Of a stretch of 64,000 nucleotides of DNA, positions 36,216-46,141 are shown piece after piece. The notes below the pieces were generated by a model. That model searched no databases and was not told the DNA's origin. It worked only from the letters and a program-made list of their open reading frames with translations. This DNA comes from Thalassomonas sp. RHCl1. GTDB lineage: Bacteria; Pseudomonadota; Gammaproteobacteria; Enterobacterales; Alteromonadaceae. Numbering within the stretch: position 1 is the stretch's first letter; each line of letters opens with the position of its first letter. The position numbers and the translations under genes are program-made. Where the stretch lies: positions 1,240,001 to 1,304,000 of the forward strand of contig NZ_CANDNZ010000001.1 of the NCBI RefSeq assembly GCF_947387555.1. Direction: 5' to 3'.

Positions 36216-36787
36216 GCTTTATCCTTTTTTAAGTTGTCCATATGACATTTAAATATGTGTGGTTGTAAATTTGATACTGTCTAAAAGACACTCTTTGTAC
36301 TTATACCAGTTGTAAAACCCCCATGGCGGCATAGCCGTCAAGGCAGTGTTCGCCGGTGCCTTCTGATTCGTTCTTGTTATGTTTCTTTGTTTTAAGTGGT
36401 TGATTTATAGTGTTTATTTTGTTTGTTTTCCTGCTGGGAGTTATTTTAAATAATGTCATTAATGCTTTGCTTTTCATGAGCTTTCCCACCTGTGCTAGCG
36501 ATGAATCGTTGGTTTTGAATTTACGGTTAACCCGGATATTGCACAGGCTGTACCAGAAAATGATCAGGAGAAGATGCTTATGATAAAAAGCAATTAAATG
36601 AATAGTTTATGGATTTTTATCCGCTTGGACTCAGGCGAATTTATGGAAAAATGTACCGGTTTAGCAGCAGTTAACCGTTATTTTTTACTATTAATAACTT
36701 GGTTAAAACGTTATGGCATAAAGCTTGATATTGCTAAGGGTAATTGAAGTTGGCGTTTAACGATCGCCAGAAGTACTTGGAGTGATT
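36216..36787. other. Intergenic region between qNOR and a chemoreceptor
   Basis: This 572-base stretch should hold both promoters. A leftward 58-codon frame starting with ATG at about 36477 (GGGAAAG upstream, ending at 36301) encodes a basic, low-complexity peptide. It is not similar to anything I know and may be chance. No other signal was seen. Confidence 0.35.
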
Positions 36788-37951
36788 ATGCAATCATTAT
36801 TTTTTAGAATGCGGCTGATCCATTGGTTAGGTGCCATAGGTTTATTTTTTAATGCCCTGCTGTATACCGAGCAAACATTTTCCCAGGTGTTGCAGTATAT
36901 CGTAGTGCTGTTACTGGTGATCCACGATTTGGATGAGAAACACTGGGGGGTAGACTCGTTAAGGAAGATCACTGCCTATATGGGGCATTTTGAACAAAAA
37001 AACCTTTCGGTTCCCTGTGATATCAACAGTGACTATAACAGTGAGATGGGTAAGATTTTAAAGGTTATCAATGCCTTCAGGGAGAATGTTCAAAAGACAC
37101 TGTTGGGGATCAAGGCCCAGGCGGATACCTCGGAACAAGTGGCGCAGGTGTTGACGACAAAAACATCGAGTATTGCCCGGCGGATATCGCAACAGGATTT
37201 AAGGGTCGGCACCATTTCCCAAAAATGCCAAACCCTGGATGAATACTCCCTGACCCTGGTGGAAAAAGCCAAAGATACCGAATCCCGGGTTCATCAAACC
37301 AAGCAGGGGCTGCAAGATACCAGTAGCAGTATGGAAACCATGGCGGACATGGTGCGGCTTTATGTCAGCAGTAGCGAAAGCCTCAGTGGAAAATTTGATG
37401 CCTTGTCGGAGCAGGCAAGTGCTATTGCCTCTGTGGTGTCTGTGATCAATACCATAGCGGAGCAAACCAATTTGCTGGCACTTAATGCCGCGATTGAAGC
37501 GGCCCGGGCAGGGGAGCATGGCCGGGGCTTTGCCGTGGTGGCAGGTGAAGTCAGGCAGCTGGCCAATTCCACCCAAAGCAGTTTGCTGGAAATTAATCAA
37601 ATTATCACCAATATCGCGGATGCGGTGAAACAGGCGGATGAAGAAGTAAAATTACAGTCGCAAAATTTGTCTAAGCTTTCGCAGCATTCCCGGGTGAGTC
37701 AGAAAGAAATTACCCGGGCATGTGAAAATATCGACAGCATTTTGCAGTTGATCGGCGGGCAAGCAAACCGGGAAGATGCTGATATCCGCCATATCCATTC
37801 ACTGGTAACACAGGTGGTTGAAGAGATTACGATTTTGCGTGAACTTTCCGGCTCAAATGCCGACGATTGCCGGGAGTTGAACCTTGAAGGTAAACGTCTG
37901 GAAGGGGTAACCAGGGAAATTGTTGCCCAGCTTGATACCTTTATTATTTAA
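36788..37951 (+). CDS. Methyl-accepting chemotaxis protein without a periplasmic sensor
   Basis: The 387-residue protein starts at the ATG at 36788, placed 5 bases after GGAG. The N-terminal 45 residues contain two closely spaced hydrophobic helices with almost no periplasmic loop ([14 protein letters not shown] and [15 protein letters not shown]). A linker and a coiled-coil signalling domain follow, with the conserved tip [20 protein letters not shown] at about residues 221-240, [15 protein letters not shown], and the adaptation helices. It should signal to CheA/CheW. With no ligand domain it may sense through the membrane, for example redox or lipid state. It is divergent from qNOR. Confidence 0.92.
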   Translation: MQSLFFRMRLIHWLGAIGLFFNALLYTEQTFSQVLQYIVVLLLVIHDLDEKHWGVDSLRKITAYMGHFEQKNLSVPCDINSDYNSEMGKILKVINAFRENVQKTLLGIKAQADTSEQVAQVLTTKTSSIARRISQQDLRVGTISQKCQTLDEYSLTLVEKAKDTESRVHQTKQGLQDTSSSMETMADMVRLYVSSSESLSGKFDALSEQASAIASVVSVINTIAEQTNLLALNAAIEAARAGEHGRGFAVVAGEVRQLANSTQSSLLEINQIITNIADAVKQADEEVKLQSQNLSKLSQHSRVSQKEITRACENIDSILQLIGGQANREDADIRHIHSLVTQVVEEITILRELSGSNADDCRELNLEGKRLEGVTREIVAQLDTFII

Positions 37952-38014
37952 AGTCCCGGAGGCTTGCCGGTCGGCAGCTTTGTAGCCGGCGTGATGATTT
38001 ATTGTGGACCGGCA

Positions 38015-38680
38015 CTATTGCTGACTGGCGTAATATGCCAGCAGCGCCTGCCACTCATGTTCGGTAATTTTATTTAGCATGATTTTCATTTTCTTTTCCA
38101 TCTCCCGAGAGCCGTCACGGTAAGCCTGCATGGTGGTTCTCAGGTAGGGGCTCCACTGGCCGGCGAGCAGGCCGCTATCATCACCGGCTCTGCTGCCTCC
38201 TTGCTTATGGCATCGTCGACAGTAGCTTTGATGGATTTTTTCCCCCAGGTCTACCAGTAGCGGATTAAAGTTTTGTTTGGCCGGTACAAACCTTTGCGCG
38301 GCAAAATACAGGGAAATATAAGTGATTTGTTTATCGGATAATTTATCGCTGATGGCTTTCATATCTGTGGCGGCGCGCCGAAGGTCGCCGTGGCGGTATT
38401 TTGAAGCTGGCGCCGGCCGCAGTTTGCTTTGATAGGCATAGAGACTGGCTTTGTGATAGGCCGCCGACAAACCGGCAATGGTGGGCACATCGCTGTGCAC
38501 GCTGACGCCGTTTTCGCCATGGCAGTCCATGCAATGGCGGATAAAGGCGGGTACGTCACCTTTTACCTGTGGTGTTAGCATCAATAGTACGACCAATACA
38601 GCTGAAGAGATCAGCTTGCCTGTTTGTCTGTTATATTGGCGCAGGCACGCACTGGCTGTTATCCGTTGCTGAATAGACAT
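38015..38680 (-). CDS. Dihaem cytochrome c (c4-like)
   Basis: The 221-residue precursor has a signal/anchor segment (LISSAVLVVLLMLTPQ) and two class I haem sites, C50-C53-H54 (CMDCH) and C154-C157-H158 (CRRCH), each at the start of a half of about 100 residues, as in cytochromes c4. Possible axial Met residues are in ATDMKAI and EKKMKIML. It would carry electrons in the periplasm to a terminal oxidase or reductase. The partner is not obvious here. Confidence 0.88.
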   Translation of the reverse strand: MSIQQRITASACLRQYNRQTGKLISSAVLVVLLMLTPQVKGDVPAFIRHCMDCHGENGVSVHSDVPTIAGLSAAYHKASLYAYQSKLRPAPASKYRHGDLRRAATDMKAISDKLSDKQITYISLYFAAQRFVPAKQNFNPLLVDLGEKIHQSYCRRCHKQGGSRAGDDSGLLAGQWSPYLRTTMQAYRDGSREMEKKMKIMLNKITEHEWQALLAYYASQQ

Positions 38681-38766
38681 AAGTATGAAAGATGAAACCT
38701 GCTGCCTAAAAATAAAGGTAAAATTATTGTTAATATTATTCTAGCTTGTCTGCGGCGATTATCCTG

Positions 38767-39300
38767 TTATATTCCTTCTAACGTACGCCGGACCCAGCCA
38801 AAAAAGTACTTTCTACTGGTTTTGCGCTTTTCGCAGATATCGACATAACGGCCTATTTTGGCGAGGGCGAAGACAGCCAAAAAAGCCCGTTTATCATCGG
38901 CATTGATTTTTTTCAGGGTCTTGGGGCCGACAATACCGTCTGCCTTGGCGCCAACGGTGACCTGGGCCAGTTTGGCGCTGGTCTTGGGGCCGGCATTGAC
39001 GGCGAAATCAAAAATGGATGCGGCGATGTCCTGCTCTGCGATGTCATCGCCGCTGATCTTGTCCCAGTAATTGCTTTTATAGAGGTTTTTTATCTGGCTT
39101 TGCAGGGCAAGATGGGCATCCAGGTTTTCGGGAAAGTCATCGCTTTTTTTCAGCAAATCTATTTCCTTCCATCCCGGCCACTTTGGGTTCCTGGCCCGGG
39201 CGACGCCCTTATAGGTTTCCCCGCCGGGGTCATCGGGATCATGGACATAGCCGCCTTCAGCTGCCATGGTAAGTTCAAATGCGGTGTCGAAATCTGCCAT
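38767..39300 (-). CDS. GH108-type N-acetylmuramidase (endolysin-like)
   Basis: The 177-residue protein starts at the ATG at 39300 with AGGGAAAG upstream; the longer frame to 39378 lacks a site. FELTMAAEGGYVHDPDDPGG carries the catalytic Glu15 of the EGGY motif. A C-terminal peptidoglycan-binding part of the PG_binding_3 type follows (GAKADGIVGPKTLKKINADD). It cleaves the glycan strands of peptidoglycan. No signal peptide or holin is present. Such enzymes come from phages and also serve contractile systems; it is 14 kb from the eCIS genes, so a link is only speculative. Confidence 0.88.
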   Translation of the reverse strand: MADFDTAFELTMAAEGGYVHDPDDPGGETYKGVARARNPKWPGWKEIDLLKKSDDFPENLDAHLALQSQIKNLYKSNYWDKISGDDIAEQDIAASIFDFAVNAGPKTSAKLAQVTVGAKADGIVGPKTLKKINADDKRAFLAVFALAKIGRYVDICEKRKTSRKYFFGWVRRTLEGI

Positions 39301-39622
39301 GGCACTTTCCCTTTGTTGGACTTTTTTATTAGCTATCTTGCTAAGTGTATGACAATGAACGGCTTTATTGATTAACACTTAGCAATAAGTATTGAACATT
39401 TTGTTTGAAAAGCAAGCGATCCGAAATGTCGCAGACCATCTTTCCCGGGAGATGAAAAAGTACTATTACTCGCTGTAAAATTAACTAAACACTTGAATTT
39501 ATGTTGATTATTTAGTGACAAAACCATCAATAGTCGGCACAATGTCTTTGCCCTGTGAGGTAAGTGTTATTGGCCTGATAATTTTGAAGTTTTCAGCCCT
39601 ATAACACTTTGAGGGCATTATC

Positions 39623-40924
39623 ATGAAATCAACACATCCTAAAATAGTCATTGTCGGTGGCGGTGCGGGGGGCTTGGAATTAGCCACGCAGTTAGGACAT
39701 AAACTGGGAAAACGTAATAAAGCACAGATACTGTTAATTGATAAAAATCGCAATCATATCTGGAAGCCGCTGTTACATGAGGTGGCGACGGGCTCGCTTG
39801 ACTCCGATCTTGACGGTGTGGTCTATTCCGCCCATGCTGCCAAACATGGCTATCAGTTTCAGCTCGGTACTTTCAGTGCCCTGGATATTAAAAATAAATC
39901 CCTGACCCTGGCACCGCAGCTGGATGAAAATGGCCAGCAAATATTACCCTGGCGCGAGGTCAGTTACGATAAGCTGGTGATTGCCGTCGGCAGTGTCAGT
40001 AATGACTTTAATACTCCCGGCATTAAAGAACATTGTTATTTCCTTGACTCCCATCAGCAGGCGAAACGCTTCCACAATGCCCTGCTGGATAATTTTACCC
40101 GCATTCATCAGGCGGAAAACAACAAATCCCTAAATATCGCCATCGTCGGTGCCGGCGCCACCGGGGTGGAACTTTCTGCCGAGCTGTATCATGTTGCCGA
40201 TCTGCTCAAAGTTTACGGCCTGAGCAATATGACCGGGAAAAAACTCAATATTCACCTGATTGAAGCGGGAAGCAGTATTTTACCTGCCTTACCGCCTAGG
40301 ATCTCGGCTGCGGTGCGCCGCGAATTGTCCGGGCTCGGCGTAAATGTGATGGAGAATACCCGGATAGCCAAAGCCAGTGAGCAAGGTTTTATTACCAGCG
40401 AGGAACAGCTTATTCCGGCAGATTTGATGCTGTGGGCCGCCGGGGTTAAGGCGCCTGATTTTATTAAGGATATGGGGATTTTTGAATTGAACCGCGCCAA
40501 CCAGATTCTGGTAAAAGGAGATTTAACGGCGAGTGTTGATGCGGATATTTCGGTGATCGGCGATTGTTGTGCCTGCCGTCTTCCCGACGGCAACTGGGTG
40601 CCGCCACGGGCCCAGTCGGCGCACCAGATGGCGTTGTGCGTACAAAAGAATCTGCTCAGGGAGTTTAAAGGCCAGCCGTTAGTGGATTATCAATATGTCG
40701 ATTACGGCTCGCTGGTGAATTTATCCCGTTACAGTACCATCGGCAGCTTGATGGGCAATTTAACGAAAAACAGTATGTTTGTTGAAGGACGGATTGCCCG
40801 CCTGGTTTATATTTCCCTGTACCGCATGCACCAGAGGGCGATACATGGCACTGCCAAAACAATCGCCTTGTGGTTTGCGGAAAAGATCATGAAGGTGGTG
40901 CGCCCGAGGATGAAATTACATTAG
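39623..40924 (+). CDS. ndh: Type II NADH:quinone oxidoreductase (NDH-2)
   Basis: The 433-residue flavoprotein is nearly the same length as E. coli Ndh and closely follows it. It has the FAD Rossmann motif IVIVGGGAGGLELATQLG, the WKPLLHEVATGSLD stretch, the NADH-binding IAIVGAGATGVELSAEL, the second FAD motif with ADISVIGDCCAC, and the C-terminal quinone/membrane region SRYSTIGSLMGNL and FVEGRIARLVYISLYRMHQ. It transfers electrons from NADH to quinone without pumping protons and sits on the inner face of the membrane. It is monocistronic. Confidence 0.95.
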   Translation: MKSTHPKIVIVGGGAGGLELATQLGHKLGKRNKAQILLIDKNRNHIWKPLLHEVATGSLDSDLDGVVYSAHAAKHGYQFQLGTFSALDIKNKSLTLAPQLDENGQQILPWREVSYDKLVIAVGSVSNDFNTPGIKEHCYFLDSHQQAKRFHNALLDNFTRIHQAENNKSLNIAIVGAGATGVELSAELYHVADLLKVYGLSNMTGKKLNIHLIEAGSSILPALPPRISAAVRRELSGLGVNVMENTRIAKASEQGFITSEEQLIPADLMLWAAGVKAPDFIKDMGIFELNRANQILVKGDLTASVDADISVIGDCCACRLPDGNWVPPRAQSAHQMALCVQKNLLREFKGQPLVDYQYVDYGSLVNLSRYSTIGSLMGNLTKNSMFVEGRIARLVYISLYRMHQRAIHGTAKTIALWFAEKIMKVVRPRMKLH

Positions 40925-40958
40925 GCAAACCAGGCAGCCTTGCTGGTGAATTGCTTTA

Positions 40959-43523
40959 TTAATCCGTGATCGGCGCATCAATTGTTTCCAGGGGCGGTTG
41001 CTCGTTTTGTGCCTGGCCCCTGGGTTTAAATTGTACGATTAGCAACGGCAGCAAGGTCATATTGGCAAACAGCGCCATCAGCATGGCAAAACCGGTGAGC
41101 AGGCCGAAATAGACGGTAGGCACAAAATTGGACAGGGCGAGGATAGAAAAGCCCAGGGTGATGGTGATGGAAGTGTAATACATGGCCTTGCCGATACTGC
41201 CGTGACAGTGCCTGACCGAGCGCCAGTAGTGCTTGTGGCTGTCAAATTCGCTGTTAAAGCGGTCGACATAATGGATGGAATTATCCACCGCGATGCCGAT
41301 ACAGATGGCGGCTATGGTGATGGTCATCAAGTCCAGCGGGATGCCGATAAACCCCATCAGCCCCAGCACCATAGCGGCGGCCACCATATTGGGGATCAGG
41401 GCGATCAGGGATAATTTAAAGTTTCTAAACAGCACCAGAAACATCAGCAGTATCGCCAGAAATACTACCCCTATGGTGAGGATCTGCGATTTAAACAGGC
41501 TTTGCAGCATATTGTTATACAGCACCACCATGCCGGTGAGGTGGATTTGTCCGTGCTCGAGCTGAAAATCGCCGGTTAATTTTTCGCGGATTTTTTCCAG
41601 TAATTGCTCCCGTTTGAGGTTGGGGTCCGACTCAAAGATACGAATGCCAAAACGCAGCTGGTTACCGTCTTCGGACATATAGGGCGTCACCAGAGAGGAT
41701 TTGATTTCTTCCGACAGCTTGCTATGGAGCACCGAGAGCATAAAGTTGTCGTTGACCACCTGGGGATCCAGGGTTTTGAGCATGGCCATGGTACTGGCGA
41801 TGGAAAGCACTTTGCCGGTTTCTCCCAGGCTTTCCAGGTACTCATGTATTTGCCGGACCTGATCCAGTTGCTGCACATTAAACCAGTAACTGTTGCCGGT
41901 AATACCGGCTTCGGTGGCGTCGTCATAGCTAAAATCTTCCGCATCCATGCCAAATTCTTCCAGAAACTCTTCATCGATTTCTTCTTCCTCATCCGCCTGC
42001 TCAAAGAAGGCCGCGGGGGCATCCAGTACCACTTCCAACGGTGTGGTGCCGCCGAGTTTTTGATCGATAAGCTCCATACCCTGATAGATTTCCGTCGATT
42101 TTTTAAAATAGTCGATAAAGCGGTTTTCCACCGTTAATAGCCCTATGCCGGCGATGCTGAGCAGCACCAGCAGGGCATAGGCGGATAAGATTTTTTTCGG
42201 GTAAAGCTGGATTTTTCCGGCGATATATTTAGTCATTTTGCTGGTGAGATCTTGCTGCACCGCGGGTTTTCCTGGTTTTAACAACATCAAAGTGGCGGGA
42301 AACAGGGTAAAGGCCAGGATGAAAGACACCGCCATGCCCATAATCATCATCCAGCCGAAATCGATTAACGGCCGGATAAAACTGATCAGCAGGGAGCCGA
42401 ACGCTATCATGGTGGTGGTGGTGGTATAAAAACAGGGGATGAGCTTTTTATACATGGTGGTCAGGACCAGGTAGCGCTGCTCCGCTTGAGGTTGCTCGCT
42501 GTGCAGCTCCTGGTAACGTACGATCAAATGTACCGTCAGCGACAGGGTTACGATCAGCATCAGGGAAATAAAATTGGCGGAGACCACGGTGATCGGCCAG
42601 TCGAGCAGGGTCAGTAATCCCAGCATAACACTGCCGGCGCAAAAGCAGGTAACCATAGGCAGGACCACCCAATGGAGTCTGCCAAAGGCGATGGCGAGAA
42701 TAAAGATGATAAAAGCCAGTACGCCTACGCTGAAGGTGGTCAGATCATGGGCAATATAATCGATGGAGTCGGCAGTGATCATGGGAATGCCGCCAAGGAA
42801 AATATCGGCGCCGCCCCTGTGCTGGTCCAATACCTGGCGCACCCCGGCAATCATCTCTTTGAGTTGTTGCTGCAAGCTGGCGGTATAATGGTAAAACTCT
42901 TTCGATACCTGCTCCAGTTGCGCCAGCTCTATAGGTGTTAATGCCTGTTTAAGTTGTTTTTCCCGTAAGCCGTTGCGCTCTGCCAGTAAGCGGTAGTATT
43001 TCTCGTTTCGGGTAATATTGACCTGCAGCCCGGTGGTTTGGCCGTCTTCGCTGATCAGCATGTTTTTATACAGGGGGCTGGTGATAAACTCCTTACGGGC
43101 AAGCTCTGTATCCAGTCCCGGGGTCGATAAGGTGCGGATGCCGTCTTGTAATTGATCCAGGGTGATGCGCGGGCTGTTGATTAAGGGGACATCCCAGATG
43201 CTGACGACGGACGATACGCCGTTAATGGCGGCGAGTTTATCCCTGAGCTGCTTGAGATCGTCGAGCACGGCCTGGGAAAACAAATCTTTTTTCGGCGAGT
43301 AAGTGACAAACAGGTAGTCATCAGAGCCGTACCTGGCTTTAATGCCGCGGTAATATTTCAGTGATTGATCATTTTCCAGGATCAGGGTGTCGGCAGAAGC
43401 ATCCAGGCGTATGCCCGGGGCATAATAAGTAAAGGCAAGCACCACCAGGGCGATCACCGCTAAGGTTGTTTTCGGCCGGTCTATGATAAAGCGTTCGTAA
43501 TAGGCAGAGATCGAAAACACCAT
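40959..43523 (-). CDS. RND/MMPL-type exporter with acidic central loop
   Basis: The 854-residue inner-membrane protein has two repeats, each with one TM helix, a large periplasmic loop and five further TM helices. DYLFVTYSPKKDLFS, LGGIPMITADSIDYIAHDL and AICIGIAVDNSIHYVDRF are typical of the MMPL/HAE2-HAE3 branch. In the second periplasmic loop, near residues 508-535, is a strongly acidic stretch (EEEEIDEEFLEEFGMDAEDF). No membrane-fusion partner or outer-membrane channel is encoded nearby, as usual for this branch, which moves lipids, hopanoids or similar hydrophobic cargo. The cargo here is unknown. Confidence 0.92.
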   Translation of the reverse strand: MVFSISAYYERFIIDRPKTTLAVIALVVLAFTYYAPGIRLDASADTLILENDQSLKYYRGIKARYGSDDYLFVTYSPKKDLFSQAVLDDLKQLRDKLAAINGVSSVVSIWDVPLINSPRITLDQLQDGIRTLSTPGLDTELARKEFITSPLYKNMLISEDGQTTGLQVNITRNEKYYRLLAERNGLREKQLKQALTPIELAQLEQVSKEFYHYTASLQQQLKEMIAGVRQVLDQHRGGADIFLGGIPMITADSIDYIAHDLTTFSVGVLAFIIFILAIAFGRLHWVVLPMVTCFCAGSVMLGLLTLLDWPITVVSANFISLMLIVTLSLTVHLIVRYQELHSEQPQAEQRYLVLTTMYKKLIPCFYTTTTTMIAFGSLLISFIRPLIDFGWMMIMGMAVSFILAFTLFPATLMLLKPGKPAVQQDLTSKMTKYIAGKIQLYPKKILSAYALLVLLSIAGIGLLTVENRFIDYFKKSTEIYQGMELIDQKLGGTTPLEVVLDAPAAFFEQADEEEEIDEEFLEEFGMDAEDFSYDDATEAGITGNSYWFNVQQLDQVRQIHEYLESLGETGKVLSIASTMAMLKTLDPQVVNDNFMLSVLHSKLSEEIKSSLVTPYMSEDGNQLRFGIRIFESDPNLKREQLLEKIREKLTGDFQLEHGQIHLTGMVVLYNNMLQSLFKSQILTIGVVFLAILLMFLVLFRNFKLSLIALIPNMVAAAMVLGLMGFIGIPLDLMTITIAAICIGIAVDNSIHYVDRFNSEFDSHKHYWRSVRHCHGSIGKAMYYTSITITLGFSILALSNFVPTVYFGLLTGFAMLMALFANMTLLPLLIVQFKPRGQAQNEQPPLETIDAPITD

Positions 43524-43885
43524 ATCCTTCTCCAGATTTGTTATTTATGCTAGAACGTTAGTCGGCTTGGTTCTTTTTATCAGTTGTACTTATTGACTTG
43601 GGAAAAAACATCGCGGCAAAAGGCGATACCTGTATTTGAATTAACTTCGATTTCAGTCCCTTACTTTAATTTTAACTATAGTAAATAACGTGAATTTAGC
43701 GCTGTAATTTCCCGGAAACCCGGATGAAATATTTCAACCAGGGCTGGTCTTTCTATTTATAGTTAATATAAATCAAGTAGTTATTGGTGATTGAAGAGGG
43801 CGAAAGAGCAAAGCCAGAGAAATTTGCTCTTTCGGATCAGGCGAGTGGGTTATTCACTTAACACCGGCCTTAGCCAACCGCTTAA
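43524..43885. other. Intergenic region with one hairpin
   Basis: These 362 AT-rich bases contain the exporter promoter and a perfect 12-bp inverted repeat (CGAAAGAGCAAA at 43801-43812 with 43823-43834). That repeat may terminate the DUF2628 gene on the minus strand, although the following T-rich tract is poor. Confidence 0.5.
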
Positions 43886-44671
43886 TTATAAAAATACACT
43901 GACATTAAATGCTTTGCCGTTGTCAATTAACGCTACCGAATAGTTAACCGGGATAGAGTTGCTGATATCCGGGCCGTCTAGCTGTAACTGGGCGGCGCAT
44001 TGGTAAGCTAAAGTCTGCTCATCCATGTCTGTGGTGTTGATGGCCTTTAAAGTTAAATTCAAATCCGAAGTCTCTGAGGGGGCTAGGTGTTTGAGGATTT
44101 CTTTTTCTGACAATTCAATCACCAGTTCGGTCACCTCGCTGCTGTAACATTGTGGCGTTTGCACCGGCATCAACTGCCAAGCCAGGCCAAAAAGCAATCC
44201 TAAAGCGAGTAAGGGGGAGGCGATGATACCAGCTGTTGAGGTAAACTTTGTCGGCAGGCCGGGCCAGGTTTTTTCTTGCTGAGTGATAAAACGGAAATAA
44301 TCATAATTGGCCAGCTGGGCGCATATTGCCGCAGGGACAATCCAGTAGGCGAGATTGGCCAGTTTGGTTTCCAGGGTAATTTCAACAATAAAGATCAAAC
44401 AACTCCACAGCCAGGTCAGTGCCAACAGCAAGGCGCCTTTGTGCCACATTTTTTTGCCGAAATAATAAAAAGGACCAAACAAAAAGGCGAACAGGTTGAA
44501 GCTGATTTGCTGCCTTTGTTTAAATGGCAGGGCTTTAAAGCCATCTCCCCTGGCGGCCTGAAAGATAAACTGTTTATCCGCACCAATTTTTTCCAGCAGT
44601 GCGAACTTTGTCTGCCATTTATCCGACACCTGATATTTAGAGCCGTTATCGGCCAAGCCTTGTTCAGCCAT
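43886..44671 (-). CDS. DUF2628-type membrane protein
   Basis: The 261-residue protein has the pattern of DUF2628 proteins. A soluble N-terminus precedes FNLFAFLFGPFYYFGKKMWH, then a TM helix (ALLLALTWLWSCLIFIVEIT), a second (YWIVPAAICAQLANYDYF) and a third (GIIASPLLALGLLFGLAW). A C-terminal domain of about 95 residues is outside the usual core and might lie in the periplasm. Its function is unknown. It is a single gene. Confidence 0.8.
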   Translation of the reverse strand: MAEQGLADNGSKYQVSDKWQTKFALLEKIGADKQFIFQAARGDGFKALPFKQRQQISFNLFAFLFGPFYYFGKKMWHKGALLLALTWLWSCLIFIVEITLETKLANLAYWIVPAAICAQLANYDYFRFITQQEKTWPGLPTKFTSTAGIIASPLLALGLLFGLAWQLMPVQTPQCYSSEVTELVIELSEKEILKHLAPSETSDLNLTLKAINTTDMDEQTLAYQCAAQLQLDGPDISNSIPVNYSVALIDNGKAFNVSVFL

Positions 44672-44771
44672 AAGTCTTCCTTTTGTTAAGCCCGCCTGTT
44701 TACCATGGCCTTATTATATTGGCTAAGTTGTTTAAAATTAAAGTAATTTCAGTATACATGCTTTTTAGCAT

Positions 44772-45671
44772 TTAACCCGGTGTTTTGCGGGAAAGTTCAG
44801 CCATGACAAAGTCCAGGAAACAGCGGACTTTTCTTGGCACATACTGGCGATGGGGATAGATGGCAAACAAGCCGAATTCCAGTGTGGTACATTCGGGTAA
44901 TACCTGTATTAGCCGGCCATCTTTGAGAGCATCTTCAACAATAAAGGCGGGGATCATGCCGATGCCGCCGCCGGCAATGGAAATCTCCCGTACCGCCTGC
45001 GGGCTGTTAACCGCGATATGGGACGAGACATTAATGCTGTGGGCAATCCCCTGCGCTGAGATGATCGGCCATTGCTTGCCGATACGAAAATTACTGTCAA
45101 TGATGCAGTTGTGATCGGCGATTTGCTGTGGTGTTGTCGGCAGTCCCTGTTGCTCGATATAGGCGGGAGAGGCGCATAATAGCAGCGGGAAGCTGCCTAA
45201 CTGGCGGGCGATCATAGTGGAGTCGTCAACACCGCCGATACGGATACGGACATCTATGCCTTCTTCGAGCATGTCTATGGCGCTGTTGGTCAGGCGCAAT
45301 TCGATCTGCAAATCCGGGTATAGCCGTAAAAATTTTGGCAGTAGCGGCGACAGGGTTTTTTCACCAAAAGTTACCGGAGCACTCAGGCGCAATACCCCCC
45401 GCGGGCTGGTTTGTTCGCCGGTCACCTTGTCTACCATAGCCGTGTATTGTTCCAGCAAATTCAGCGCCAGCTGATAATAACTGCGCCCGGCTTCGGTTAG
45501 TGCCAGCTGTCGGGTGGTGCGGTTAAACAAGCGGGTGCCCAAATGTTTCTCCACTTCCCCGACATATTTGCTGACCAGGGCTTTCGACATGCTCAGGCGC
45601 TCGCCGGCGGCAGTGAAAGAGCCGGTTTCTACCACGGCAACCACGGTTTTCATGCCATCGAGGGTATCCAT
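44772..45671 (-). CDS. LysR-family transcriptional regulator
   Basis: The 299-residue protein has an N-terminal winged helix (MKTVVAVVETGSFTAAGERL, then SKALVSKYVGEVEKHLGTRL) and a C-terminal effector domain of the periplasmic-binding fold beginning near residue 90 (RGVLRLSAPVTFGEKTLSPL). It is divergent from the glutaredoxin-hydrolase pair with 158 bp between starts, the typical arrangement for a LysR regulator and its target. The inducer is unknown; members of this DsdC/AaeR-like group often respond to aromatic or electrophilic compounds. Confidence 0.93.
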   Translation of the reverse strand: MDTLDGMKTVVAVVETGSFTAAGERLSMSKALVSKYVGEVEKHLGTRLFNRTTRQLALTEAGRSYYQLALNLLEQYTAMVDKVTGEQTSPRGVLRLSAPVTFGEKTLSPLLPKFLRLYPDLQIELRLTNSAIDMLEEGIDVRIRIGGVDDSTMIARQLGSFPLLLCASPAYIEQQGLPTTPQQIADHNCIIDSNFRIGKQWPIISAQGIAHSINVSSHIAVNSPQAVREISIAGGGIGMIPAFIVEDALKDGRLIQVLPECTTLEFGLFAIYPHRQYVPRKVRCFLDFVMAELSRKTPG

Positions 45672-45829
45672 CGTTAAACCTTATCTTGCTACCTGACTAT
45701 GTGCCCTAGTTTACTACTGTCAATGTTTTGTTGACAAGTATTCAATGTTGAGGGCGTTTATCAATAAATTGCCCTAGTGAATAATACAGCCATCGCAGCA
45801 CAGCAGCTAACAGTTACAGGAGAGCTTGA

Positions 45830-46075
45830 ATGAACAAAATTGAAATTTATACCCGCCCCGGATGCGGTTATTGCACCCACGCCAAGCGCCTGCTGGCGGG
45901 GGCAGGGCTGAGTTTTATCGAATACGACGTCTATCAGTATCCCCAATACCTGGCCCGGATGCAGTTGCGTACCCCGGGCAACACTTATCCCCAGATATTG
46001 ATAAACGATGTCGCCATCGGGGGTTTTAGCGAGTTACTGGCCATGCAGGAAAGTAAGTTATTGCCGGGCTGCTAG
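45830..46075 (+). CDS. Glutaredoxin-like thiol oxidoreductase
   Basis: The 81-residue protein has the glutaredoxin fold with active site CGYC (Cys12, Cys15) and the cis-proline loop TYPQILIND. The C-terminal Cys81 is unusual. It reduces disulphides or glutathione-mixed disulphides. It starts behind AGGAG and lies 66 bp before the hydrolase gene, divergent from the LysR regulator, suggesting a regulated stress or detoxification pair. Confidence 0.9.
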   Translation: MNKIEIYTRPGCGYCTHAKRLLAGAGLSFIEYDVYQYPQYLARMQLRTPGNTYPQILINDVAIGGFSELLAMQESKLLPGC

Positions 46076-46141
46076 TTGAACATAAACGAGCGGTTTTTAT
46101 TGTAAAGCGCTTTGAAAAGCGCATTAAACAGGAGATTTCTG

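Noticed and set aside
41604-42137. Rightward 177-codon frame
   Set aside because: It is antisense to the acidic-loop region of the RND exporter and has no family match.
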